Of a stretch of DNA of 64,000 nt, positions 34,146-48,241 are shown piece after piece. Each line of letters starts with the position of its first letter. Position 1 is the first letter of the stretch. The position numbers and the translations under genes are program-made. A model generated the notes under the pieces. It searched no databases, had not been told where the DNA came from, and saw nothing but the letters and a program-made list of their open reading frames with translations. Source of the stretch: Lethocerus indicus (taxonomy: Eukaryota > Arthropoda > Insecta > Hemiptera > Belostomatidae); NCBI GenBank assembly GCA_019843655.1, contig JACDQD010000002.1:18995154-19059153 (forward strand), in the 5' to 3' direction.

Positions 34146-34151
34146 AATAAA
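34146..34151 (+). terminator. Candidate MARCH polyadenylation signal AATAAA
   Basis: AATAAA lies 593 bp after the MARCH stop codon, in AT-rich sequence expected to be 3' untranslated region. The assignment is positional. Confidence 0.45.
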
Positions 34152-37100
34152 ATTTTACTTTTAAATTTTTGGAAAAGTAGTTAGTTTTAATTCTGTATGA
34201 GAAAAACGTTTTTACTACTTCCGATTTAATACCTATTCGTTAAGTCCGATCGGCTTTATATTTTTCCGTAATTCACATCTTTCGGTACACACAAATTTCT
34301 GAGGAAAGAACCATTTTGACGTAGCACTTGTTTCCATCAATATGACACAATTGTTTATGACAGAGAATTCTATTTACAACCCGGCTGGATGGCGGGGGAT
34401 TTATAGCTGGGTGGGGCCCCAAGCTCGATCCCACTTTCCGAAGCCTGTTCCCCAAGTCCGAATGAACTTTACGACCGTGAACAATGTTTTCAACGCCCAG
34501 AAAAACATTGGCATTGTTTTTTTTGATGTATTCGAACTGTAACCGATAATGAAAACGTTAATATTAATAATATTTGTTTTTTTATGTAACAAGTAATAAA
34601 CTAGTTTATTTTCATTTCTCCACGCTCAAAGCGTAAAATATAGTGCTCACCGTCTAGCCATCGTGAGAAAAAGGGGGATTCGAAAATTGACATGACTTTC
34701 TCATTCTGTTTATCCTCATCCTTCCCCTTGCAAATTAAGTATTTGCTATTCAGTTCAATCGACGCAAGCGTCAGTTGCTGTATTTTATTGGAAAGTCGTG
34801 GATGGTGTCGTGGTGGCACGGTTCAGGAAATATCGCAGTTCATGCATATTAATTGACCGAGGCGATCAACGACCGGCAAATGCGAGTCGAGTAATTCGAT
34901 TTTTTCACCACTGCAGAAATAATTATTTTTGTGTCGGGTTCAATTCGCGAATTCAATTAAATACCGAGTTTTTTTTATTTGCTGTACTCCGCCAACGGTT
35001 CTCCGGCTCTGAATCGGTTCACTTGTATGTACAACCGGTTGTATGTACAGCCGTTAGTAGAGCGTTCTTTGTACGAATTGAATACTCTACTGCGGTGTCG
35101 GAATTTGTTGGTGTAAGAGCTGACATATAACGAGCAGTATTTTAATGGAAGCCGGTGCTTCAATTGAAGCCCCATCTATTCACGGCGGAAAAAAGTGGGG
35201 CCGGACCCTCGTTTAAAGACCATTGGATGTCGGTGAGTTATACCAACCGACAGGTACATCTGATCCGAACTCGATTCCGAAGAAACCATGCGTTGTATAG
35301 TAAATACAATGATTCGAAAACCTTTTAGGAATTTATTAGTTAAAAAATAATAGTTCGTCGTTTAGTTTTCTTATTAAATTAAGCCCCCCACTAAGATGAC
35401 CTATTTGCTTTAAAGTGTCTTTCCACGTCCAGAGTACGTTATTCATTTTTGGAGTAACGCTCGCCAAGCTCGGTCGATGCTGGGTGCGAGTTGTCTATTA
35501 CGAAGGTTATAATGTATTTGTTACAAGCCGGCACAAACTCACCGTTTTATAAAAAAAAACGGATAATTTAATCCTGGGTCCTCCCCGACCATACCACCGC
35601 GGAAGGATCGTGTAACAGATAGTACACACTCGTGTTGGTTTAATTCACGCTTCGTTTCTACCCAAAGAAAATTTAATTTGACAGGTTAAAATCCGAAGGG
35701 AAACTCGCCACAGAGCGTTGGAGGATGTATTGTATTTTTTCGAGTGTGAAGTCAATGATAATTTTGCGTTAGACTTATTTCTAAAATCAATTGTCTTGTA
35801 GGAATCATATACTATATATTTAGTCAGTGATAACCCGCTTTGTTTACACGGTTATATGCTGTTGGCACCATAATTTTTTGACAAACCCGAAAGAGAACAT
35901 TGGAAGAATAAAATACGACCCTGATTTTTAAAAAACTAATAAAAAATAAACCAATAATAAATAAACGTATTATTAACAAAGTTCAGTAGTATTAACTCGC
36001 ACAGAAACGGGTCTTTGGTTTCTATTAACAATTTGAAACTATTTGCCCAATCTTAACAACTACTTGGATTAATAAATTATATGCATAAATCAATCGGTAA
36101 AAATTAAATAAAACTAAATTTATTCGAAGATGCAGGCTTTGACCTACCTGACCCTAGCCGTAATATAAAAAAATTTACGCCACAATTGGAGACCACTCAA
36201 AGTACCGCAGATGAAAAAAGCCTTGACGTGGACTTTTCGAGTGAAATGATTCGCTCACTCAACACCTTTTGGAAACTGAAATGAAAAAAGCTGTGCCCAA
36301 TCGCGACTGTGGGGGTTATCAAGCCGACTGATTTATTGTATTTTTGACCGATAGTCAAATTCGTCGCGGCATGGCATAAATGGTTTTAGCGGTGGTAATT
36401 ATCTGTTATAACTGACTAAGCTGAGTGCCGCTAACGATTCCGCCCTTGACCCAGCTAGTTGTAAGGTCACTTTTAGCGTTATTAACCGGCCTTAGAACGT
36501 GTATCGGGTACAGAGCTCAGTTGAATGCAGAGTTCTGCGGAGTTCCTCTCTCCAACTCTCGGACCCCCTCTCCTTTCCCCGTAAGGAAACTGGTTTTTGT
36601 CGTTACCAGTTTCAGTCAGTCAGTGCGTAATTTGTATGCCGCGTAGAATTCTCGAATGACGCAGAGAATGTTTAAGAACACTCATGATACGTACCCTACA
36701 ATATAGCTATAGGTACCGTGATGTTTTTCCCCTCCAACAGTGCGGTCCATCATTAAGTTTATCCATTAGCATATTATTATTCCTGCTAGTGTACTTTTGG
36801 GAGCACGCTTATATTTATTCATTAGAAACGTATTAATGCCAGGAATGTTGCTCGACAAAAATAATCAGTTATATAACTTCGGATAAGAGCGTCGATGGAT
36901 GACATGTGCATACTGTTAAACATATCTAATAAATGGTGGTCGGTTAAATTATGCTAATAGTACAACGCATATATTTGGAGAAAGTAAAAGAGCAAGGCCG
37001 TGTAATACCACTTTTTCGAATTATTAAAAAATGTTATTTGACGTTACACCGCTGATATTTATCGGTAAATCTCTCTCATCTGTCTGCCCCACCTATCTGT

Positions 37101-38238
37101 GGGTCACTTTAGACAGAAATTTAATTCCGGCGAGACTGTTTGACCCACGTCTCGCCTTTGTAATGCCTCTTCCAGACTAGCGGACGTCAGCACGGATTTT
37201 ATTAAATGGGGACATTTTTCTGCCTTCTTTGCTAATGGAAAATCATCGTTAAAGGTATTTTATCCAAATCGCTTACTGAGGAATTTAATTCTCACTCGGA
37301 CGTTTATATGGCGTTTCATTTATACTGCATATAACATAGCTTTCTGTGTGCACTCGACCTTTCTTCGTTTACGCCCTCCAATTTCTTTCAGTTTTACAAA
37401 TTATTTTAAAATGTTTATAGCAAAAGTTAGGATTGTATTAGACTTATGTCTCTTCATTGTCCTTCTCAATTTCTGTATAGTTTTTATTCTAAATACGAAA
37501 TTGACCGAATGCGTTTTAATTTACAGTTTACAGTTTAATTATGAAGAAAAGGACCAGATTTGCTTTCGAATCCCATAATCGTCCGGATTGACCCCTTTTC
37601 GTTTTTGTAAAATGATAATTAGTGAGGAAGCGATAAAAAGTTTCGAATTATCCGATGATTTATCTCATCGATAACTGTCACGATGTTAGCCTACGGAAAT
37701 GTTGATTAGCCGAAACGATTGGAATTAATATCATAATTTCATACGTTCAGAAGCTACGTTCAAACTATGAACGCGGCCCAAACCGGAAGTTGTTTCCGAC
37801 CAAATTTTGGCGTATTAAGCGTTGGGGGGGGGTTAGAGTTCCTAAACTGTTGTAAAGCCGAAGCGACAGCTGTCTCTTGCAAACGGGACTTACTTAATAA
37901 AAGGTTGAGTTTACTAGACGACGGAGCCCGCCTTCTATATTATAAAGGGGAATTTAAGCGTGTTGTATTTGTAGATGCAAGCCTTAATCTTCGGCCACCA
38001 TGATTAGTAGTCTGCTATTTTGTTACTTTTCGTCCACTTTTGTGAGATCGAGTTGACTCATTAATTACAGATTATAATTTAACCTTTTGTTCGTAAGCGA
38101 GGTTTTGGATGTGAATTAGACCTAACTTCGGACTGAACATGCGAAAGGAGAAATCCCTTTAGTTTAATTTCGATATAATACCTTCTCTTTAGATTTCGTG
38201 TGTTTCTGTCTACTCTCGCTAGTTTGGTCTGTTGCTAG
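34152..38238. other. Gene-poor interval downstream of MARCH
   Basis: No supported coding exon. A T/C-rich stretch at 36540-36625 ends in repeated TCAGT strings that could be a start-site cluster, but no linked exon was found. Confidence 0.5.
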
Positions 38239-38269
38239 ATCGGTTACGGCTGCTCGCCATCTTCAGTAG
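38239..38269 (-). repeat. Dispersed CTGACGATGGC...GAAACCGG motif, copy 2 (diverged)
   Basis: Minus-strand reading CTACTGAAGATGGCGAGCAG then CCGTAACCGATCTAG. It matches the copy at 28591-28620 including flanking CTACTGA and TCTAG positions. Confidence 0.5.
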
Positions 38270-38350
38270 CGTTGTTGGTCACTTTGGCACTTTTGGGCAT
38301 CCTCACTACACTGTCACTGTCACTTACATGTACTGTGGTGGTTGTCTGTC

Positions 38351-38351
<1 letters not shown>

Positions 38352-38398
<47 letters not shown>
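38352..38398. repeat. (TA)23 microsatellite
   Basis: Uninterrupted TA tract of 47 bases, just left of the foldback element. Confidence 0.97.
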
Positions 38399-38400
<2 letters not shown>

Positions 38401-38458
38401 CTTGTTATTATGTTTTTGGGCGATGTTATTTGTATTATTTGGGTAGGGAGGGATGTTG

Positions 38459-39073
38459 TTAATCGGCTGAAGTCTTTATCGGATTATCAGTCAGATATAT
38501 ATTTGATCACACAACTATTAGGTTCTGACTCCAAATATATGACAGGAAACCTATCTGGTATTGTGTATTTACGATCATAAAGGTTTTCCTGTTGATTCAA
38601 AATTTATAGAAAAACGTTTATTTTTAGTAATCTAGTTTATCGGTGCAAGTGCATCCAACGTACTTTAGTTAGGTACATTTCCGCACCACACTCAGGGGGC
38701 GCTAGTTTATAGGGGTATGTGAACCCAACGAACTTTAGTTAAGTACATTTCCGCACCACACTCAGGGGGCGCTAGTTTATCGATGCAAGTGCACTCAACG
38801 ATCTTTAGTCAAGTACATTTCCGCACCACACTTATGGGGGCACTAGTTTCACAAAAATCGTTCGTTGGGTGCCCTTGCACTGATAAACTGGTGCCCCCTG
38901 AGTGTGGTGCGGAAATGTACTTAACTAAAATTCGTTTCGTGCACTTGCACAGATTAACTATATTACAAAAGTAAACTTTTTTCAATAAATTTTGGATCAA
39001 CAGGAAAACGTTTATACCAAATCACACGAAATCAACGGTATTCCAACCCCTCGCAGACCACAGAACAGGTATT
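38459..39073 (+). mobile_element. Dispersed foldback-like element, copy A, with tandem and inverted 70-bp units
   Basis: A left arm (38581-38640) and a right arm (38952-39010) are inverted copies of each other over about 58 bp, with about 80-90% identity by eye. Between them are three tandem 70-71 bp units (38633-38702, 38703-38772, 38773-38843), then a short spacer, a partial reversed unit (about 38866-38891) and a complete reversed unit (38892-38961). The flanks (38459-38580 and 39011-39073) recur at 47407-47655 in the opposite orientation. There is no open frame, so the element is nonautonomous. Its class is unknown. Confidence 0.75.
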
Positions 39074-42000
39074 CTAAACTAATAACCTCTCTATTTTTAG
39101 GTAAAACTATGATTTGTGACTTATTCCCCCAGGTATCGTATATATTGAAAACTGACCTTTGCCCTTGACGCATGCAACATTACATGTTTTTGTCCCTAAA
39201 TTGTCCCCTCCCCAGCGCAGCACTATCATTAGAAATATTATGTCGATAACGAACAACCTGGTCTCTTCGAGTCCACATCACCCCGCAAATTTATAAGATT
39301 TTGCCAAAGCATTGGCGATTTCGGTTTGGTAATTCAACCCAGTGGGCCTTCGTTTTGTGCGTTCAAATGTTTAAAAAGTTGGATAAGGCTACGGGGTTGT
39401 TGTTCTCGCCTCTACCATCAGTTTGGAAGCGTTTCGGGATATTTTGATGCGGGGCACTTTATCGGATGTGTAACGATGGAAAGGCGATTAGCAGAGAAGT
39501 AGCATAGGATCGCAGAAGCAATGAAAAGTGTCGTTCTGGAAATTACGCATCGGATTTTCCAATCGTATTGATTTTTATGTCGTCAATTAATATACTGTTG
39601 ATCCTCGGTTTCTTCCAGGGAAAAATTAGATGTTAAACATTAAATATAAGGTACTATGGAAGTAACGATGTCCGAAATACTAACCTGGAATTCACTATTC
39701 TATCCGTAAGTAGTGCGGTGATGTACATCGGATCTAGTTTATTTCGCGCAACATTCTAGACATTTACCGTATTCTACATTGCATAAGTTGCATTTTGAAT
39801 ATCATTTAAATAGTTCAATAAAAATTAGTGCCTGTTGAACATTTTGGTTCTCTCCATTGGTGTTCATGTTACGGAATTCGGTATGTGTTTTCGAATTCAA
39901 TTTTTAAACCCGAGCCGGAGAATTTATATCGAGAAAGAGTTTCAGTGGTATTGATTTTTTAACTGTTTTTCCTTCCAAATGATTGCGTATTTATATACAG
40001 CATACTCGCCCTATTACTGTACAAATCGTACATTTCAAATGGTTTATACCGGACATTACCTTTTAGATTTAACCTGTTCTGTTCGAGACAGGATTGTTGG
40101 TCCAACATTGTTGAGTTGTCCTTAAATTGTACTGGGTCAATTATGTTGGATAGCCGGCGGTGGTGGTGGTCCGCCCACTTTATAGTGGAGCGTGTGGCCC
40201 GCGTGTGCACGCATCCAACATTAAATTTGTCCCATTCAGATATAGTATCGTCGGCGGGATATCTTCCACCTAGATCCTGGCTGGACCGCCTCCAATTCCC
40301 CATATATTATAGTTTCTTGACTTCTGCACTCCTGCAACGGGACCTGTTTTCGATTTCCCCGTTTATTCTGGGTTGATTCCACTAATGTCTGAAAGTAAAA
40401 TCGTACATCGTGTCACTAAGTCTTCACAGAATTAGCTTAAATTTTGAAGAGGATATTTAGAAAAAGGTAGTCGACTACTTTTTTGTAACAATTTAATAAG
40501 TCTTTTCTTAATTCCTTTCGCCTAGCGTGATATTCGAGTATATGTGATATTGGCTCATAAGTAACTGAAGTGTAGGCCATTTCTTTTTATAAATATTCGG
40601 GAAAACTGTCCGCTGAAATCTGCGGGGGTTTTGAAGCGATTCGCATGTTTGCCGAGGAATTTTGAATTTAGCTGAATGCTGTTCAGAATAGGACGTGCTG
40701 ACATTGCGCGGCGAGATAGATTATTTTTTGTTTGAGGCACATGGTCGTTCCCAGCTCGGGTTTAGAGATCATTTGTCTGCAGTATTGGGCTCGTGTAAGA
40801 AATTAAAGACTCGTGGGGGTTAGCTACCTCGGCTAGCCGTAGGGACGAGAATACTCGGAACAATAATGTTGATTAGCGACTCTGGCCCGAGCTGGATCGC
40901 TCATTCACGTTTCAGTTTTAACTGATAGCAATTGTGCAACGATTTTTTGCAAGATGAAGCAATTAAAGTGTGTTTGTACGGCAGAAAGCCGGAGATTATT
41001 TCTACGGCATATTTCAGCGCCTTTCGAGGGGCTCCAACGTGTTAACGATCATTGGCCGTTATCTAATCTCGCTTCTAACTCCCGCGCCCTCGCCGCGATA
41101 AAATTATCAACTTTTTTGTCTCCCTATTTTCATAAAAGAAAATCCACGGGATTAACTGGAGTCTTCGAAACATTTCGAGGCTTTGTTGTATTTACAGTAA
41201 TGAAAACTGTATAGAAAATGGAATATGCCATATTCATTTTCAAGTAAAACATTTTTTTTTTACTTTTTTATTTTGCACAATCAACTTTAACAGTTATAGG
41301 TGCAATTGATAGAAGTATATTTTCACATGTTAGTCTCGACAAAGAAACCACGCAGTGATGGCGCTTTTGACATAATATATCTACTGGCCGAGATGATCTC
41401 TGGGCCAGTGGCGTTTAAGCCGTCGTGGTGAGGATAGTGGATGGGTAAAGGAGGAAAGGGACTGAACTAGTGGATTAGGATGAGGAGAAAGGCAGGAGTG
41501 GAACTTTAGGAACCGAGATTTTGCGACTTCGTCGACTGTCGGTATGTTGAGATCATGGTGGATTGTGTGGTTGGAAACATACTAGGGAGCAATAAGGATG
41601 GTTCAAGTAAAACAACATTTCGAAATTATACCGATCGGCGCGTAGAGTATCGAACGCATGTGAAATTGGGAACATTAGTTACGAATGTTTGTGTGTTACT
41701 TAACACTGTTCAACTGTGTCACTTTGTTAGTTAATTTAAACATTTCTGTGAAGGTATTGCGCTATATGTACGATGTGCGATTGATTAATGTTCGCTGGAG
41801 GTATTCTATCCACTCTAGCTGCTTTTTCCTTCCTATTTGAGTTTGCCTCTATTTCCAAGTTGCAAATTTGCAATTTGCAATTTTATTAATGCAGCTCACA
41901 TCGGTAACATCGTGCCGTCTTGGCGTTTCCAGTCCACTGACGGCCGGTTTTTCGTTAAAAGAGCAGTACAGAAAAAAGTGCTTCGAAAGCGAATCCTAAT

Positions 42001-45000
42001 TCCGCGCTTACACGTGTGAAATTATCGGTGCGAAAAGCGATGAGGAGTCAGGTTTGGGAACGGGTTCGGTTTTCCCTAGGAGTAGGACACGTGACGCGCG
42101 CGTGATGAGAGTGTAGTGTTGCCACTACATCACAACACTGCCATTTTAAGCAATTTCCCACCACTACCTCATGTGTACGTCCCTCAGTTCCCTACCATTT
42201 CAGATTTCCTACGTCTGTGCTGCATTTCGGTTTTAGTTACTCCTTGTTTTCCTTATTCCATTAATTACGCTGCATAAGTGAACATTTTATCCCGTTCATA
42301 TACCGTGTCCGTTTATATACTTTCCTCAGTCGTTCAACTCTTTCTAAAATCGTGTCTCAATTGTCCCGCACTAACGGCCCTAAAAATACGCGGGTGTCGG
42401 GGGACGGGTCAGGGACGCGACCCCCCGCCCCTAAATAGAGGGGCTCGACGCCCACATCGGATCGCCCCCTACCTATATTATTATTCCTTTAGCGTAACAA
42501 TTAATAATTACTCGGTAAAACAATTACAGAGCGTATGTTTTGGAAATTACATATTTTTCGTGTGTTACTATAAACACAGCGTCGCAATAAACGTGTAGAA
42601 TATGTATACTTTTTATTTTGTAGAATGCCCAACTTTGAATATGAAGAGTGGTATAGTGGTGAGGAGGGCCTGGGAGGTTTTCAACCCCGACGTCGGTGAA
42701 ATCGGGTCACTGGGTCGAATAGACTGGTGAGGGGGGTAGTGGAGGGGGTTTATACTGCCGACTTAAATAGATCCCTTTAATTACAGCACTTGGTCCTCCC
42801 ATTTGACTTTTAACCGATAGTGTTTTCAATAGCGTCCGGCTCACTTAGCCCGGAGTTATTTCTCCCGTAATTGGGCGAAGAAATTGGGCCGTCCCCCTCA
42901 ACGTGTCACAATATAACACCGCTTTTGGCTTCTGTTTTTTCTCCCCGGCCGCGAGCCTACTTCTGACCAATTCGTTTTGATGATAACCCACCCTCCCGTA
43001 TGGCGGGCGCTTTTTCACTAATTACACCGTCCGGACCCGTATATTACCCGCCACATATTGAACATTATCGCTCGGTTTATTACCTATTCGGATAATACGT
43101 CATTGCACGTACTACGACAGAATAAACTATTTGGTTTTTTCTACAAAAAGGATGAGTTTTTATGAACGATGGCGTTTTGTAAACAACTATTTAACTTTTC
43201 AAAGCCGTTCTGTCTTTACCGATGATATCGGTGTATTATTTACTGGAGCCACTTATCGTCTCCTCAGTGTACCTATGTTCTCTTCTATTTCGGGTTATAT
43301 CCGTCGTCAATAATACTGCCGATTAAGTATCCCGTTAGCGCTATAGTGTTATTCGACTGACAATTGCAATTACGTGCAATTATTTTAGTTATTTCTCTCG
43401 ACGTTTCCATTCCCGAACCCCACCTATTAGTCGTGTTCGTTAATTGTTAACAACAATAGTTATCAATAGGTTTTTCCTATTGGGAAACGGCCGGCTAATG
43501 GTCCGTAGAGATTTGTGTATTTTAAGATGATGGGTTCCCTGTTGGGTCGCGGTGTATTTGAACCCCAGCCGGTATGGGTTTGGCGGTATTATCAATATCG
43601 GCGCGGTAGATGGTCTATTTTCGGAGTAATTTCTCGTTAATTTGGTTCGGGCGGGTTTTACCGCTCCGCCGCTCCTCTCTAATTGAATAACCTGCTCCGC
43701 TTGAAGGAATTCCTCCCAATATCGTGGTCCCAAATATTTTCCAGTCCCGATCGAACTTCCCTTTCACTTTCTTCTTTATTTTAACAGAAATCAATATCAA
43801 AACAGGACGTTGCAATTTTTTATCGGTTGTTTGTTGATATACAGTGTACACATCGTTGGTACCTTCATGGTCTTAGGTTCTTAATGGGCGTCAATTATTG
43901 AAAAACACTCGACTTCTGTGAGTGGCAGTTAATGAGTTTCATATTAATTCTAATATGTGTGCCCGAAACCAAATGTTTAATTTACTCTTCTTCGATTCAT
44001 TCATTAGAACGCTCGAATCTTATATTTCGACACGACATTTCTGACGATAAATTGTCATCTTCCGACGGAACTGTCCGTTCATTCTAACCAGGTTTTATTA
44101 AATGATAATTTAATAACGATTGCCGATTACGAAATGTGCACAATTACACTTGTACTCGGGCCATCCAGTCTTGTTCTGGTGAATGAAAATAATATTTCCG
44201 TTGTTAGAAAATAGTTGACCGCAATTATTCTGATAAAACTCGAGCGTTTCCTCACGGCCCCACCTTTTAGAGTAATTTCTGACTTTTTGAAATATCTGAC
44301 TTGGCGAAGCTGTTATAACTTCATAATTCGATTTCTTTCTTGTCCGTTTCTATACTGTACCGATGGCAGTAGAGCGAAGAATTAGCATCTCGGGTTTCCT
44401 CGTATGGAATTAAAATGAAGCATTGAAAAAATAGTTTCGGATTTTTCGATCTTGGTAAAACCTATGGTCGTACTACTACCAATGGTCAAAAGTTATACAC
44501 GTCAGGTGCTTCGGTTAAACTGGTTTGGGCAGTAATATTGGGTTATTAGTAGTGTAGAGTGTTAACCGAGGTGTATTGGAGCATTTCGGCTATTGAATGT
44601 TCGCCCACGATTGCGTCAAAGGGCGTGAAAGTCGGTGGTGGGATCAAACTCCCGTCAGTTCACCTCGTATGAATGGGCTATGACTGAAGCTTTTAGAACA
44701 TGGGACCGTCCCATTGTTGCCTAATTAGCGCCCTGAAACCGGCGCTATCAGTCCTCCAAGGACTGATATCCTATTACTCGCGCGCTGGGGAAAGGCCGCA
44801 GAAAATATGAAATAATCGCCACGTTTCGAAATTTGATTCCGCCCCAATTACTTTCTCCCGAAAGTCTGGTCTGGGCGTGGGCGTTGCGCAAGGTTCGATA
44901 TAAGTTAGAAAAAAACTCTGGTTTCTCCCCGAGAAGTGTTAATGTCTAATACGAGATCGGGTTGAAGACAATTTGACTCACGCTCCGATCCTCGCGACAC

Positions 45001-47406
45001 TCAGCCCAAATAAATTCGTCCTGCTAATAAATAAATGTATTGCTTATTTCAGTCAAATTTACTAGTGCTTAAAATACTGCTAAAATAACTATAATTATCA
45101 TACTCCCACCTTGAAACTAATAAAGAAAAATGTAAAATGAGAGTTTTTAACATTTATTTCCATTATTCTGTTTCTACACGGCTAAACCTGTTTCGGCTTC
45201 TCGCCCATCGTCAGTTATACTCCGTCGAGTGCATTTTAGTAAAACACAAATAAAGTTGTATTAGTTCATGTGTCATCTTTCTTCTCTTATATGCGCATGC
45301 TTTACGGCATTATTTTTCATTATTATTCGACGCTGAAACATCACGTATTACTGTTAATTGCTTTTATACTTGCTTTAAAGCCGGGCAGGTGCGTAAAAAA
45401 TGAAATCCGCTTCCACATCTGTACCGTCGCATAAGGATCAGGAACCTCTCGTTTCCGAGGATCAACCAATGCCGAATCGGTTTGCACAGACGCGTCGAGA
45501 AACTAGTATTTACTAGCTCGTATTTTCATCCTTGGTATTTTAAATGGCCAGTTGATGGCACCAATTGGATTTGTACGTTCTCCGGTTAAGAAGCTGTAAG
45601 GCTTCTCGAGTGTCGCGTACCCCCTCCCTACGTCTGGTCAAATAGGCCGACCTTAAAACAACCGTCTCATAAACTTAATTGGTTTCGCAAAACTTACAAC
45701 GCGATACTCCTATTGGACTGACGAAATTCCGTTAAATATCATTTCGGATAAACATATAACTATCGGTATTTTGATTGTTATAGAAACACCACGTTCTAGA
45801 ACCTCGGCCGAGTATCGCTCGAAATTAATATTTCTAATATTTCTTCGTTGTCTGTCTCGTCGCATCCTGCAGATGCGATTTGAGCGCGCATTCAGTTCTT
45901 TACCGCTTTGAGTTTATTCCAGGAGCTAGATCCCGTTCAGGGACCTAGACTGCGAACAATTTAACGCTGGCGGGAACGTTTCGCCTTCAGCCAAAGTTCA
46001 TGCACTACTGTCTATATGGGCCACCCCAATACTTGTTTATTAGATCCATGACGTTGGTCGAGAAATATCTTCCAGTCAATTGAAAATTCACTACGATTGG
46101 ACCCAGTGGAAGGAAGAGACCGAATCCGGGATTCGATTTAAAAGCTAGTTAAAATTCATACTAATTTGAGAATTGGATCTGGAATTAACTCCTGATACGG
46201 CTCGACCGGTTTCTGAGTTGGCCCAGATTCTTAGAGTTGCGCGAATTCACGGTCACCTTGCATAATTGTCAATAGAGGAGACTGTTTGTTCTGTCGAGGT
46301 ACACTATGGCAGTTAACCTGCCACTAATGATTCATTTCGAATGCATCGGATGAGTCGATTATAACACACTAAATGTTATTTATTCTTTTTTTTCTTGAGG
46401 ACATTCATTGAAAAAACACCCAAGTGCTCGAGGTCCGGATATTTATTCGGCTTCTCTCACCATACTATTTCGCGGCCCTTTATTATATGAGGAGCTCCTT
46501 CCGGTCTTTTTGTCAACTGTTAAATTAATTAATATTTACGTTGACCTTTTGGAATATTTATACAATTTGGATCGGAGTGGCATCGGAGAAGAAGGAAACG
46601 CTATAGTAGTTTGAAATACGATTGTAGTACCGGGTTTTCTTCTGGTGATTCTCTTGAATGACTTGACGCTCTAGTATCTGGCCGAGAGTGTTCGGTCTCG
46701 AATATTCTGGTCCGGGGCCAAACCTGGGACCCATAAAGGACTCATAAAGCCGAGTGATTATAATTATATCTTACTTTCTATGTTTTTTATTGTTTCTGTT
46801 ACCTCGTGCCAGTGCACCGATAGTTCTGGAAATAGTAAACAGCCCGCGTTGGCGGTCAGCCCAGTACCGCTGAATAGAGTTCGCACGCTATTAACTTTTG
46901 TCTAACCCAGTTGTACTAAGCCCCTTGTTCTCATCCGGCCATTAAACGCGTCCCTTTACTCCGAAAATTAAACAGCAAATAATCTTCCGACACGAATTCT
47001 GAAACTGCGGCTTTGGAAATGTGAAAAGTGAAGGAAACGAGACAATGGAAATCGATTAAAATTTTCACTATACCCTATGTTTTTTCGGAGAAAAAGTGTT
47101 ATAAGCTCATCATCAATTTACATACATACGTACACCAATTTAGCTTAAATTTATATTCCGTTTTCTCCTTCATTATGCGCCATAATTGATTCCATTGCGG
47201 CTCTGGATAGTGCCAGTCCCCTTGTTTACCGATTCGACAATGGTCCTTCATTTATTAACTTCGGTGGATACATTTGTAGCCGACAATCACTATTGTAAGA
47301 TTTATCATTAATATGAGCATTATGCCATATTGTTTATACCGTTAGCATGAATTAATAAAATATTTAAGACCAGGGTACGAGAAAATAACAAAACGTCGTA
47401 AAACAA
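39074..47406. other. Gene-poor interval between the two copies of the foldback-like element
   Basis: No supported coding exon. One copy of the dispersed motif is at 45185-45216 and a cluster of short hairpins at 44700-44768. Open frames up to about 97 codons (for example minus 43733-43440) have no recognisable family features. Confidence 0.5.
45185..45216 (-). repeat. Dispersed CTGACGATGGC...GAAACCGG motif, copy 3
   Basis: Minus-strand reading ACTGACGATGGGCGAGAAGC then CGAAACAGGTTTAGC. This is the best preserved form and is followed by an AT-rich tail. Confidence 0.55.
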
Positions 47407-47655
47407 TAATTACCTGTTTTGTGGTCTGCGCGGGGGTGGAATACCGTAGATTTCGTGTGCACCGATAAACTAGATTACTAAAAATAAACTTTTTTCTATA
47501 AATTTTGAATCAACAGGAAAACCTTTATGATCGTAAATACACAATACCAGATAGGTTTCCTGTCATAGATTTGGAGTCAGAACTTAATAGTTGTGACCAG
47601 TTATGTGACCAAATATATATTTGACCGTTAATCCGTCTTTGTCGGATTATTTGGT
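47407..47655 (-). mobile_element. Dispersed foldback-like element, copy B (short form)
   Basis: The reverse complement matches copy A from its left flank through the first bases of unit 1 (up to TTATCGGTGC). It then jumps to ACACGAAAT of copy A's right flank. So copy B lacks the tandem array and the right arm, about 370 bp. Shared stretches include GGTATTCCA, the GTATTTACGATCATAAAGG region and the arm sequence itself. Confidence 0.75.
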
Positions 47656-48066
47656 CTAGGTTTTCTATTAAGTTGAGTCAAAAACATCTAATAGAAACTT
47701 CCTTGTGATATTAATGCATCTCGTAGATAACTTTTATGTGTTTCCGCTTCTTCTCCATATCCGTTAACACTGATTTTCCTCGGTTCATATATTATTCAAA
47801 TTCAGTTCGGTTATTCAAATTATTCATAAATATAAAACGGTATAGAGGTCGTAGGTACGCAGTATTGGTTTCCAGTCGAGTTTAATACGTTTATCGACCG
47901 AAAATTCCGTAGGGGGAAGCTATATTTTATAGTATAATGAGAAAATGAAGTGTCTGGTATACTAGGATAAAGTCTGATATTGGAGATGGGCGTAGGCCGG
48001 ATCCGTGTGTGTGTTAACTGTGGCCATAAATCGGGAGCTGAGGAACGGCCCTCGCCCTCTAAACTG

Positions 48067-48241
<175 letters not shown>

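Noticed and set aside
38232..38580. Two overlapping plus-strand frames of 76 and 102 codons
   Set aside because: They run through the TA repeat and into the foldback element; no sign of a protein family.
42640..42710. tRNA-like string (GGTATAGTGGTGAGG)
   Set aside because: No complete cloverleaf or proper TPsiC arm follows, so it is not called as a tRNA.
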